Below are positions 29,095-37,720 of a DNA stretch of 64,000 bases, piece by piece. A program made the translations under genes and the position numbers. The first letter of the stretch is position 1. Each line of letters begins with the position of its first letter. Where the stretch lies: positions 558,001 to 622,000 of the forward strand of contig NZ_MODU01000004.1 of NCBI RefSeq assembly GCF_001885075.1, written 5' to 3'. The notes below the pieces were generated by a model. The model ran no database searches and was not told the origin of the DNA. It saw only the letters and a list, made by a program, of their open reading frames with translations. This DNA is from Alteromonas sp. V450 (GTDB taxonomy: Bacteria; Pseudomonadota; Gammaproteobacteria; Enterobacterales; Alteromonadaceae).

Positions 29095-32000
29095 GTGTTT
29101 CGTCGCTTTCATTTTACTTTTTTGTGTTATCGATACGGCTGGCGCAAAAACCTCTAGTCGCGTTGATGTTGGCGTGTTTCTTACGAATGAGCGAAAAATT
29201 GCCGAGCTATACGACAACGGGCGAGCCGATGATGCGGTTGAAGCGGCCAAACGCTTATTGTTAGAAAGCTTAAGCAGCAACAAATTCTCTGATAGGGAAC
29301 TGATAGATGCTTACGAAATTTACGCCTCTTACTCCAATCGCTTACACCGTTTAAATGCAGACACATTAGATATAATGCGAGAGTACAATGCGCTAGCGTT
29401 GCGTGTTTTAGACCCTGACTCTCCAAAGGCGCTAATGGCATCCACCATGCTGGCAAAGAATTACCTCGCGCTTGATAGAATTGATGAAGCGTTTGCCTTA
29501 TTAAGCGAGGCAGATAAGCACTTTTCAATAGATGATGATGGCGCAGGCGCTTATTATTTATATTCTTTTAAACATTCTTTTGCTACGTATTTCTTTAAAC
29601 AAAGAGCGTACGAATCAGCACTAAAAGAATTTACAACGGCAAGGCGCATTGCAGAGAAATTTTTGAAAGGCCATACGCCGGATCTACAAATAAGCTTAAA
29701 TAATATCGGTTTGACGCTACAAAAATTGAATCGACTTGATGAAGCCATTGATATTTACCGGCAGATTGAAGCGATGGCCAAGGCTGAAAAAAAGACCGAC
29801 AGTCCAGAGCTCTTAGCGACTAAAATTAATATTGCTGCAATACATTATCGTTTGAATAGATTCGGCCAAGCGGCGCAAGAATTCGAAGCATTGCTACCGT
29901 TGTCCAATCTTTTACATGGCTATAATAGTCCAACTACTGCAACGCTGTTGAATAATCTTGGTGTAGTTTTCTCGAGATCAGGCAACTACGAAAAAGGCGT
30001 TGACTATCATTTAAAAGCGCTCGACTTAAGAAAAGAGCTGTTCGGTGCTAGTAGCGTTGTTGCGGCAAATTCACATGCTAATATAGCGAAAGGCTATCTC
30101 ACTCTTGATGACAAGCGGGCAATCGAACATGCCCAAAAAACACTGGCTATAAGAGAAGAAAAGTGGGGTAAAGACTACCCCGATAGAGCATTAGATGAAA
30201 TTGTACTAGCGCAAACCTATGAGCAAGCTAGCCTGCTGGATGATGCAAAAGATATTTACGATAGCATATTGGAAACGGAAAATGCTGCCGCGTTGAACGA
30301 TGTGACAAAATTAATTGCGTTAACGAGGAGAGCCTCTATTGCAAAGCAGAAAGGTCAGCTAGACGAAGCTACCTTCTTTATCAAGCAAGCAATTTCGATT
30401 AAGGTAAAATTTTCCGAGCAAGGGTTAAAAAATGCCTTTGCAGAAGCTGCTGAAATTTTTCAGCTAAAAGGAGAGAGTAGCCAAGCATTACAATACTCAA
30501 ATATTGCGGTAAGTTTCGCTTGGGAAGAATTTGCTGAGATGTTGAGTAATAAACCCGACATTTCACCGAGTTACGTAGAGCCAAATATTCATTTGCTTGA
30601 AAGTCACTTGTCGCGATTATTAAACCAGCCTCTATCTGAACAAGTTAAAGAAGAAGCATTTTTGTATTCACAGATCTTGAGGTTGTCTGAAACGTCTATA
30701 TCGCATTGGAAGGGAATATCAAAAACATCCTCTTCTTCTGAATTAACGAATCTCAAATACCGTAAACAGCTGTTAGAACTTAAGCTATCAAAACTAAATA
30801 GTGAACTTTTTAAACAAATTAACAACCTAGAATTTGATGAATTACTGACTCAAGACTTGAACAAAGCCAATAAGCAACTGGCGGAAATCTCTGAAAAAAT
30901 AAAATCGATAGAAAAAAGTGAAGATATGGTTGCGATGGTTTCTATTTCTGATGTGCAGTCCGTGCTTGAAGAGAACGAGGTGTTTGTTACATTCAATATT
31001 ATCGACAATATCAAAATTGTATGGGCCATCTCTAGAGACGAAGCTGTGGTTAAGCATATTCGTAACGCGGTTGATATTGACTCAATGGTGAGCCAGTTAA
31101 ATAGTGGGTTGCGTTTGAACGAATCAGGCCGACTTGCTGATACTCCCATTTTCAATAGCGAACTTTCATACGCGCTCTATGATGTTTTATTCACACCGAT
31201 ATTCGAAAACTTTGAACAGGTAGATGAACTCATTTTGGTGCCTGATAGAACATTGAAAGCCCTTCCTATTAACGCGTTGGTTTCGAATTTGAATGGCCAG
31301 AGTGTTTCACATTTTTCAGAGTTTTCTAATTATGGAAAAATGACATGGCTAATTGACGCTGTATCTGTTTCTTCCGTGTCTACGGCGGCAAATTTTTTGA
31401 AGATAAGAACGCAAGGATATAAAAACAAAACTGGTCTCCTAAGTTTTTCAGGAATAGGAGCACCAATTTCAAAAACACCCAATAAAGAAGGTGAGGCAAC
31501 ACTAAGAGCGGGATATGACGAGATTAGTGCGCTTCCGGAATTAAAAAATGCGAAGCAAGAACTACAGAGACAAGCTGAACTTTTTGAAAATCGCTCTTCT
31601 TTGCTCGTAGGTAAAAGAGCGACGATAGCGGCAACACAGAACGCGTTAGAAAAGTCGAACTCAGTGGTTTCATTTGCTACGCATTTGGTAGAAGGTGAGG
31701 AATCTGGTCTCTTATTATCTTCTGATGAGGCTTTTACGCTTTTAACAGCCGATGCCATATCTTCATTTGATATCCGTGCTGATGTGGTTTTACTTGCAGC
31801 ATGCGATACCACACGTTTTGAGATAGCGCAAAATAGCTTGTATTCACCACTAATAAACAACCTGTTACGCTCCGGCGCACAAACGGTGGTTGCAACACAA
31901 TGGAATGTAGAAGATGAAGCAATTTCCCGCATATCTGTGGAAATGTTGGAAAATGCATTATCCAAGGGTCACTCTATCTCTAAATCACTTTCATTGAGCA

Positions 32001-32101
32001 TGAGATCTTTCAAAGCGTCGAACAAAAATACTTTCAAATCACATCCTGCATTTTGGGCGCCAGCTGTCATTATTGGTGATAATCGGGCATTCAAGCGGTA
32101 A
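29078..32101 (+). CDS. exported TPR-CHAT (caspase-like) protein
   Basis: A 1007-residue protein. A signal peptide covers residues 1-23 (ending DTAGA). Residues about 60-480 hold many tetratricopeptide-type repeats (for example LQISLNNIGLTLQKLNRLDEA and TLLNNLGVVFSRSGNYEKG). A helical linker runs to about 640. The CHAT domain occupies about 690-1000, with the catalytic dyad His869 in FATHLVE and Cys909 in LLAACDTT, and ends in HPAFWAPAVIIGD. CHAT proteins are caspase-related proteases. The ATG overlaps the preceding membrane-protein gene by 17 bp. Export to the periplasm is predicted from the signal peptide only. Confidence 0.92.
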   Translation: MLNLVRCFVAFILLFCVIDTAGAKTSSRVDVGVFLTNERKIAELYDNGRADDAVEAAKRLLLESLSSNKFSDRELIDAYEIYASYSNRLHRLNADTLDIMREYNALALRVLDPDSPKALMASTMLAKNYLALDRIDEAFALLSEADKHFSIDDDGAGAYYLYSFKHSFATYFFKQRAYESALKEFTTARRIAEKFLKGHTPDLQISLNNIGLTLQKLNRLDEAIDIYRQIEAMAKAEKKTDSPELLATKINIAAIHYRLNRFGQAAQEFEALLPLSNLLHGYNSPTTATLLNNLGVVFSRSGNYEKGVDYHLKALDLRKELFGASSVVAANSHANIAKGYLTLDDKRAIEHAQKTLAIREEKWGKDYPDRALDEIVLAQTYEQASLLDDAKDIYDSILETENAAALNDVTKLIALTRRASIAKQKGQLDEATFFIKQAISIKVKFSEQGLKNAFAEAAEIFQLKGESSQALQYSNIAVSFAWEEFAEMLSNKPDISPSYVEPNIHLLESHLSRLLNQPLSEQVKEEAFLYSQILRLSETSISHWKGISKTSSSSELTNLKYRKQLLELKLSKLNSELFKQINNLEFDELLTQDLNKANKQLAEISEKIKSIEKSEDMVAMVSISDVQSVLEENEVFVTFNIIDNIKIVWAISRDEAVVKHIRNAVDIDSMVSQLNSGLRLNESGRLADTPIFNSELSYALYDVLFTPIFENFEQVDELILVPDRTLKALPINALVSNLNGQSVSHFSEFSNYGKMTWLIDAVSVSSVSTAANFLKIRTQGYKNKTGLLSFSGIGAPISKTPNKEGEATLRAGYDEISALPELKNAKQELQRQAELFENRSSLLVGKRATIAATQNALEKSNSVVSFATHLVEGEESGLLLSSDEAFTLLTADAISSFDIRADVVLLAACDTTRFEIAQNSLYSPLINNLLRSGAQTVVATQWNVEDEAISRISVEMLENALSKGHSISKSLSLSMRSFKASNKNTFKSHPAFWAPAVIIGDNRAFKR

Positions 32102-32288
32102 TTCTTTACACTGCAATATAAAGTAAGCTGTTACTTGAACGTCGTTTTTTATCTTCATGCTACAAAAATACGTTAATTCCTTAATGCCCTTTTGGCCGAA
32201 TATCGAAAACGCTTTTTCAAATTCTATGACAAGCTAAATGCATAGTTGAAAAACAAACTTTGATAATCTCCGCTATAAGGGAATGACT

Positions 32289-35200
32289 ATGAGACCGTAT
32301 AAACGAATTAAGTTTGTACCATTTTTGTTACTTGCGTTATTGATTTCAGCTTGCGGTGGGGGAGGCGGATCAGATGGTGGGAGTACCCCTGTTCCACCAC
32401 CTTCCTCTAATCAACCAGATTTTGATAACGATGGGATAGCAGATAGTCAGGATCCAGATGACGATAATGATGGAATTAATGATCCGCAAGACTTTTTTCC
32501 CTTTGACAGTAGCTTGCCTTTAACAAATCAAATTCTGACGAACAGACTATCGCAGCCGAATATTCAAGTTATTGACCCAGAGACTAACACTGTCTTAGCA
32601 AGTTTCACGACAACTGCAGCTCAAAGCGACTTCGAAAATGCCGCAAGTTTTGTTTTCCCAGCAGATCAATTATCGTTCTCAAATGATGATCCGAAGTGGT
32701 ATCTACTAAAAGCATCAGGTGGTTTTGACATTGACGCAGATAACGATGGTGTAGCTGATATGAGCCCAGTATCAAATGATGGTGAATTTGTGATGCTGGT
32801 GAGCAAAGAGCAAATTAGATCTGGTGGAGTTAATTTCAACGTATTCGGCGATACCATCCTTACAGGGTTACCAGATAACTATGCTACAAATACATATGAA
32901 GAAAACCAGCAAACGCTTGACGCCCTAAGTGCTACTTTTGTCCCCGACATAAACAATGATGGTGCAATCGGTTACCAAGACATATTGGCATTTGAACCTT
33001 TGACCCACTCAGAATTAACGCTTCAGCCCTATCTAAATTACATAGCGATGTACATAGCCCCTATTCTTAACAATGATTTGGCTGACAAATTTTCACGCGT
33101 ATCTGTAATCCTGAATATAGAGCGGCCTATTTCTGAAAGTTCTCAAATAGAGTTATATGGGAATGGAGAAGTCAAAAGTATTAGCAATATTGAGATTGAT
33201 AGAGGTGACATTACCTTCACTACATCGCGTGCTACAAGTCAGGAAGAGATCATTGTCTCCTCATTCATCGAAAGTGGTGAAGGGATGTCAGCCGAAGTCG
33301 TTTTTATGGCAGATAATGTTCAGACATTTTTTATCGAACCTGAATCATTTGCTGAGTTAAGTAAATTGAAAGCAGTGAACAATAACCAAGGGTTTCGTCT
33401 AACTATCCCTAAAGAACTCATGTCGTCATGGGCTGCTTCGGGGGCCTTGGTGCAATCAATACATAATGATGTAGATGTTGTCGTTGTTGAAGACGACCCT
33501 ATCGTCGATTTGATACTTGGCCGTGGCGACACGCTTCGGCTGATAAATACTGGATTGAGGCGTTCTGATGAGGATGCAATAGAATTAAGTGCAGACAGTT
33601 ACAATGAATTTACTGTGGAACCTATTGATATTCGTTATCAAGTGCAGTTTGTCCTAAGAAATGTCGATGATAACGTTAGAGTTTATGGTTCAACAAGCAT
33701 ATTTGAGGATGATTCCTTTCTATTTCTTGGTTTTGATGATCCTATCGTACATCATCCTATTGATTTTCAAACTTCTCAATTAGCTGGTTTGAACAGTGAT
33801 GTGCGTATTCAAATTGGAAAGTCTTCAACAGGGCTTATTGAATGGCATGCGCGAGATTTAGAAACGAATGATTACCTAGATGGAAATGTGCAAATTGGCC
33901 AACTAGGGTACTTTACTGGCCAATTTAGAGATTTTAACAATGGCTTCTTCAATCAAGACGCAGAAATTGGTGTAAATGCACGTCTATTTAGATTGGGTGT
34001 GACCGATCCACTACCATCTATCAATGCAGAATCAGATGAATCTGTTAGCGAAATTAAAGTATTGTCATACGACGAAGCCGAATTTTCTGTGACAGGTTTT
34101 ACCAATGCTCCATGGGAGATAGGTGAAACAATTAGTGTAGATTTTACTGAATCTGGTATCCCTCAAAACGTCAAACTCGCTCTGTTCTATGTCGATCCAA
34201 ATGCATCTTGTGGGACGCCAAATTGTCTTGCGAAGATGAAAGTATTGACGTCTGCTGATCGTAATCGTGGGAATTTTCAATGGCAGGTCAGTGATTTGCC
34301 GATTGACAGTGGACGGGTCACCTATGACTCACAATTTGAATCTAAATTTTGTGTTAAGGGAGCCGATTTTTCGGGTGGATTCACAACATGTGATGACATC
34401 GCAGTGCTTGTAGAAACTCCTGAATTCAGGTTATCAGTGTCTACTTCGGGGCAAGGAACAGTGACGAGTATGCCAGCCGGCATCAATTGTCCTGGTCAAT
34501 GCAGTCAACCATTTGTAATAGGGACTTCTATAACTCTAACAGCCGTTGCCGAAGAAGGGTATGTTTTTGATGGCTGGAGTGGAGGAGGATGCTCTGGAAA
34601 CAATACAAATTGCACAGTCAGCATTTCAGAAGAGACAGAGGTCCTAGCAAAATTTCAGCAGCGAGATTCTAGTTATTCTCTAACAGTGACTAAATCAGGT
34701 TCTGGTTTAGGTACGATAAAAAGTTCTCCAGCAGGTATTGATTGCGGAAACACATGTTCTGCGAATTTTCCAACTGATAGCATTGTAAGACTTACTGCTA
34801 CACCTCTGTCAGGCTATGGTTTTTCAAAATGGCGTGGCGCATGCGTAGGAGCAGTCCGAACCTGCGATGTGACAATTAATCAAGCAAAAAATGTAGAGGC
34901 TGTTTTCAGGAAACTCTACTCACTATCTATTGCAAAGACAGGTGAAGGTAGGGTTTACGAAACCTTACGCAATAGAATTGATTGCGGAGACACTTGTAGT
35001 GCAAGTTTTCGTGAATTTACAAGAGTAGTTTTGGCAGCCGATGCTGCCACTGGATTTGAATTTGAAGGGTTTTCTCAAAATTGCTCTCGACTAACCGATA
35101 AAGGATGCGAAATTACGATCACAGACAATGTTACGGTTAGTGCACAGTTTAGAAGCGATAGCAATTCAGATGCTTTAGTCTACTTAAACTTCACTGGCCT

Positions 35201-35813
35201 TCCATCATCTAGTGCAGTTGATGTTAGCGCGCTAGTCCGAATAAACGGGCGAATTACTCTTAATGGTACAGCCGATACTGACAGACGAATACAATCGACC
35301 TTCGAGAGTCCCTACGATTCTGGTGACACATACACCCTTGAGGTTCTTGGAGTAAATAATGACAATTACACCTGCACTGAACGGTCCTCTTCAGGAACGC
35401 TTGTCAGCGGTGACAACGAACTTTATGTTGATTGTGAAGAGACTGACTCTAATGGCGACCCGAGATTTGTGGGAACTTGGACTGTCTCATCGCGTTTCAA
35501 CACATGTGAATCGGAATGGCAAGTTGATGCAACAGGCAACTCATTTGAGTTTCACGTCAATGGCGAAATTTCTTCAACAACTTGCTCGTCGACATATAAT
35601 GAGGCTACACAGTCATGGGTTTGTTTTGGACCTCGAAACACTGATGATAGGTTTGCAACGTGGGAAGTACTTAATTCAAACACAATAAAAGTTGGTGACT
35701 CCTCTCTGCCTTATGAGATCAACGGTAACAATCTTACCTTCAACCCGATATCTTTTACTTGCGATGGAGTAAGAATTACTGAACAGTTGGGGCATAGATA
35801 CAATAAGAATTAG
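32289..35813 (+). CDS. large lipoprotein with calcium-binding-like and cysteine-rich repeats
   Basis: About 1174 residues. A lipoprotein signal ends in LLISACGGGGGSDGG. Next come thrombospondin type-3-like Asp-rich repeats (FDNDGIADSQDPDDDNDGI), further DxDxDG loops and a long beta-rich middle. Three homologous repeats of about 75 residues start near residues 717, 799 and 879 (SMPAGINC, SSPAGIDC and ETLRNRIDC), each with four cysteines and a GY-x-F-x-x-W-like core, as in divergent InlB/Bacterial_repeat modules. The C-terminal domain starts near FVGTWTVSS. AAGG at 32277 favours the ATG at 32289 over 32283. It is codirectional with the CHAT gene, 187 bp downstream. Confidence 0.85.
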   Translation: MRPYKRIKFVPFLLLALLISACGGGGGSDGGSTPVPPPSSNQPDFDNDGIADSQDPDDDNDGINDPQDFFPFDSSLPLTNQILTNRLSQPNIQVIDPETNTVLASFTTTAAQSDFENAASFVFPADQLSFSNDDPKWYLLKASGGFDIDADNDGVADMSPVSNDGEFVMLVSKEQIRSGGVNFNVFGDTILTGLPDNYATNTYEENQQTLDALSATFVPDINNDGAIGYQDILAFEPLTHSELTLQPYLNYIAMYIAPILNNDLADKFSRVSVILNIERPISESSQIELYGNGEVKSISNIEIDRGDITFTTSRATSQEEIIVSSFIESGEGMSAEVVFMADNVQTFFIEPESFAELSKLKAVNNNQGFRLTIPKELMSSWAASGALVQSIHNDVDVVVVEDDPIVDLILGRGDTLRLINTGLRRSDEDAIELSADSYNEFTVEPIDIRYQVQFVLRNVDDNVRVYGSTSIFEDDSFLFLGFDDPIVHHPIDFQTSQLAGLNSDVRIQIGKSSTGLIEWHARDLETNDYLDGNVQIGQLGYFTGQFRDFNNGFFNQDAEIGVNARLFRLGVTDPLPSINAESDESVSEIKVLSYDEAEFSVTGFTNAPWEIGETISVDFTESGIPQNVKLALFYVDPNASCGTPNCLAKMKVLTSADRNRGNFQWQVSDLPIDSGRVTYDSQFESKFCVKGADFSGGFTTCDDIAVLVETPEFRLSVSTSGQGTVTSMPAGINCPGQCSQPFVIGTSITLTAVAEEGYVFDGWSGGGCSGNNTNCTVSISEETEVLAKFQQRDSSYSLTVTKSGSGLGTIKSSPAGIDCGNTCSANFPTDSIVRLTATPLSGYGFSKWRGACVGAVRTCDVTINQAKNVEAVFRKLYSLSIAKTGEGRVYETLRNRIDCGDTCSASFREFTRVVLAADAATGFEFEGFSQNCSRLTDKGCEITITDNVTVSAQFRSDSNSDALVYLNFTGLPSSSAVDVSALVRINGRITLNGTADTDRRIQSTFESPYDSGDTYTLEVLGVNNDNYTCTERSSSGTLVSGDNELYVDCEETDSNGDPRFVGTWTVSSRFNTCESEWQVDATGNSFEFHVNGEISSTTCSSTYNEATQSWVCFGPRNTDDRFATWEVLNSNTIKVGDSSLPYEINGNNLTFNPISFTCDGVRITEQLGHRYNKN

Positions 35814-35831
35814 GTTGTCGGAGCTAGGTTA

Positions 35832-36059
35832 TTGGCTATAGAAAATCCTTTAATACGATTGGCTGTTGATGAAGAATATCAAGAACAGGTAATACGAAGG
35901 GGGATGGGTAATAACTCAATATCCTTGTCAGAAAAAGCACTTCGATTGAAGTGCGATGGAGAGTATTTAAAACTGGAAAGCAAAGAGGCTAAGGACGAAT
36001 TTTTGTCATTTTTGCGGTGTTTCTACGAGAAATATGGGCAAACTGAAAACAGAAGTTAA
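35832..36059 (+). CDS. small hypothetical protein
   Basis: A possible 75-residue acidic, helical protein that begins at TTG with CGGAG upstream, 18 bp after the lipoprotein stop. It has no signal peptide or recognised domain. The spacing suggests cotranscription with the lipoprotein, but it may be a remnant truncated at the nearby recombination junction. Confidence 0.45.
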   Translation: MAIENPLIRLAVDEEYQEQVIRRGMGNNSISLSEKALRLKCDGEYLKLESKEAKDEFLSFLRCFYEKYGQTENRS

Positions 36060-36160
36060 TGAGGGTCTACGTCGATACTCCAACTTGGTAGGCAAGTCGG
36101 ACATCAGCGCCTTTAATGGCTTTTTCCAAGATTGAAATTCCTTTGGCTAGCTGAGGGTTA

Positions 36161-37240
36161 TTATCCAGACATCTCTTGATGTCTTAGGGACGTGGATAAA
36201 GCCGTGTTCAACAACATGTCCAGTTGCGATTCCTGAATAATTCGTTCTATGGTTTTAATATAGCGCTTAGTTGTTTTTACTCGGACATGACCTAGGTGTT
36301 GTTGCAGGATAGAATCGGCGTTAGCAATCAACATGCGGTTAGTATGATTTAGCCCAGTAAGAAGGCCGTTATTCTTAAGATATCGATATAACACCTGAGT
36401 CACACCAGTGTGTCGAAGTATATGTGGGTGGGCTTTTATATTTAGTCTTTCTGCGCATTCCTGCATGACTTTTTGGTAGGCCCTAACCGAAACAGGCGTT
36501 CCATTTTCAAGCAACCAAGTTGGTGTTTCTTCTTTACTACGACCTGAATTCTCAGCATGTTTGGTATTACAATAATCTTCGCGGTATTTCTTTAAGCGGC
36601 GATAATATGTTATGCCATCTTCGGGTTTCTCATATACGTTTTAGAACACATCCATTATGGTAAGTGGCACTAGCAGGCTTTTCGTTTTGCCACCTTTGGC
36701 TATTATATACCGCAGCTTTTGACTACTCAGCTTATCGCGCTTCATTTCTCTGTAACTTGACCAATTTGGGTTAAGCTTGTTTGGCCCCAGAGGAAAGCAA
36801 TTTATCAGCGCTGTAACGCGGAGACATGCCACAAGTTCCACATACACCATTACAGCGTAGACCGCATCTACTTTGAACAATTCTGCATAAAGCAACCAGA
36901 ACTGTTCCATGGTCAAAATATTGTCTTTATAGTCGTCTTGGTGTTCTTTCCAGGTTTGATCTACAGCTGCTTCCTCTTCTCCAAATTGATCGCCGCGATA
37001 GCTTGTATGGGATAGAAAGTCGTCGTCTTGTTCTTGCGCAATGGGAATTTCGTTGGTTTCTGGCATCAGCATTTCATGCTCTATACCCTGCAAGGTCAAA
37101 AATCGGTAGAACTGTCGCCATGCTTTCACATATTGCTCAATGCTTTCACCAACCCAATCACCTTCAAAATACATAGCGTTAATAAGCGGTTCCATATTTT
37201 CCCGGTAGGTTGCTGTTAGGTAGTTAATGTTTTTTACCAT
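36161..37240 (-). pseudogene. tyrosine recombinase (phage-type integrase) interrupted by one in-frame stop
   Basis: The minus-strand frame reads through from about 37240 to 36161 with a single TAA at 36641-36643; both halves are in the same frame. The first half has a SAM-like core-binding region (WRQFYRFLTLQ) and the first catalytic Arg in CLRVTALIN, then the KGGKTKSLLVPL strand. The second half has HILRHTG (H-x-x-R), LGHVRVKTTKRYIK with the nucleophile Tyr. All catalytic residues are present apart from the stop. The likely start is ATG at 37240; a TTG at 37276 overlaps a foreign fragment. It marks the right side of the accessory region. Confidence 0.85.
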
Positions 37241-37242
37241 CA

Positions 37243-37494
37243 AGCTTTGCTGGCTTTTTCGATTGGTATTTGCCAAATATCAAAGAGCTATCATCGATTA
37301 CAGAGGTTGCGTGCTTTAACCCGTCAATAAATACTGAAGTGTTCCCTGATACAGCCAACCATTGGTACTGGTCGAGCTCATCAGACTCCGAACAGGCTGA
37401 ACGCGCGTGGGCTCAACATTTAGAATTAGGCGTTGTACGAGCACCGCTTAAAAATACGTTGGGGCATGTTCGGCTAGTGAGAGTAAACAAATGA
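37243..37494 (+). pseudogene. C-terminal fragment of a DUF1566 (Lcl-type) protein
   Basis: In-frame translation gives FAGFFDWYLPNIKELSSI, then NPSINTEVFPDTANHWYWSS and LGHVRLVR at the end. This is the typical C-terminal DUF1566/Lcl pattern (DW-x-LPN-x-KEL ... YWSSS ... VRLVR). The N-terminal part is absent, and the homology begins right at the integrase start. The parent gene was probably cut by an insertion or deletion at this junction. Confidence 0.75.
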
Positions 37495-37516
37495 ACACTA
37501 CCTAATGTAAATAGGA

Positions 37517-37548
37517 ACTGATACCTCGGCTTTGCACTCGGTATCAGT
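37517..37548. repeat. inverted repeat next to the DUF1566 fragment
   Basis: ACTGATACC and GGTATCAGT, 9-bp perfect arms, flank 14 bases. No T-run follows directly. It could be the old terminator of the truncated gene or part of a recombination site. Confidence 0.5.
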
Positions 37549-37720
37549 GTGGAGTTGCTATCAACCCCACTATATATTGGTAATTTCCCCCTTAAAAAAG
37601 CCACATGATGAATGGTCTGATTTGATTGGTATTGTCAGTATTTAGTCTACACTTAATAATTAGACAATAAAATACAGTGCAAAACGCAGTATAAGCCTAA
37701 CATTGTGTGGGGATAAATAC

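Noticed and set aside
31330-31965. 211-codon open frame antisense to the CHAT domain
   Set aside because: It mirrors a strongly conserved domain on the plus strand and shows Ser/Ala-rich composition typical of antisense frames.
36060-36160. Short minus-strand reading frame (NNPQLAKGISILEKAIKGAD) after the integrase stop
   Set aside because: It looks protein-like but is only about 36 codons, out of frame with the integrase and without a start, so at most it is an unidentifiable remnant.
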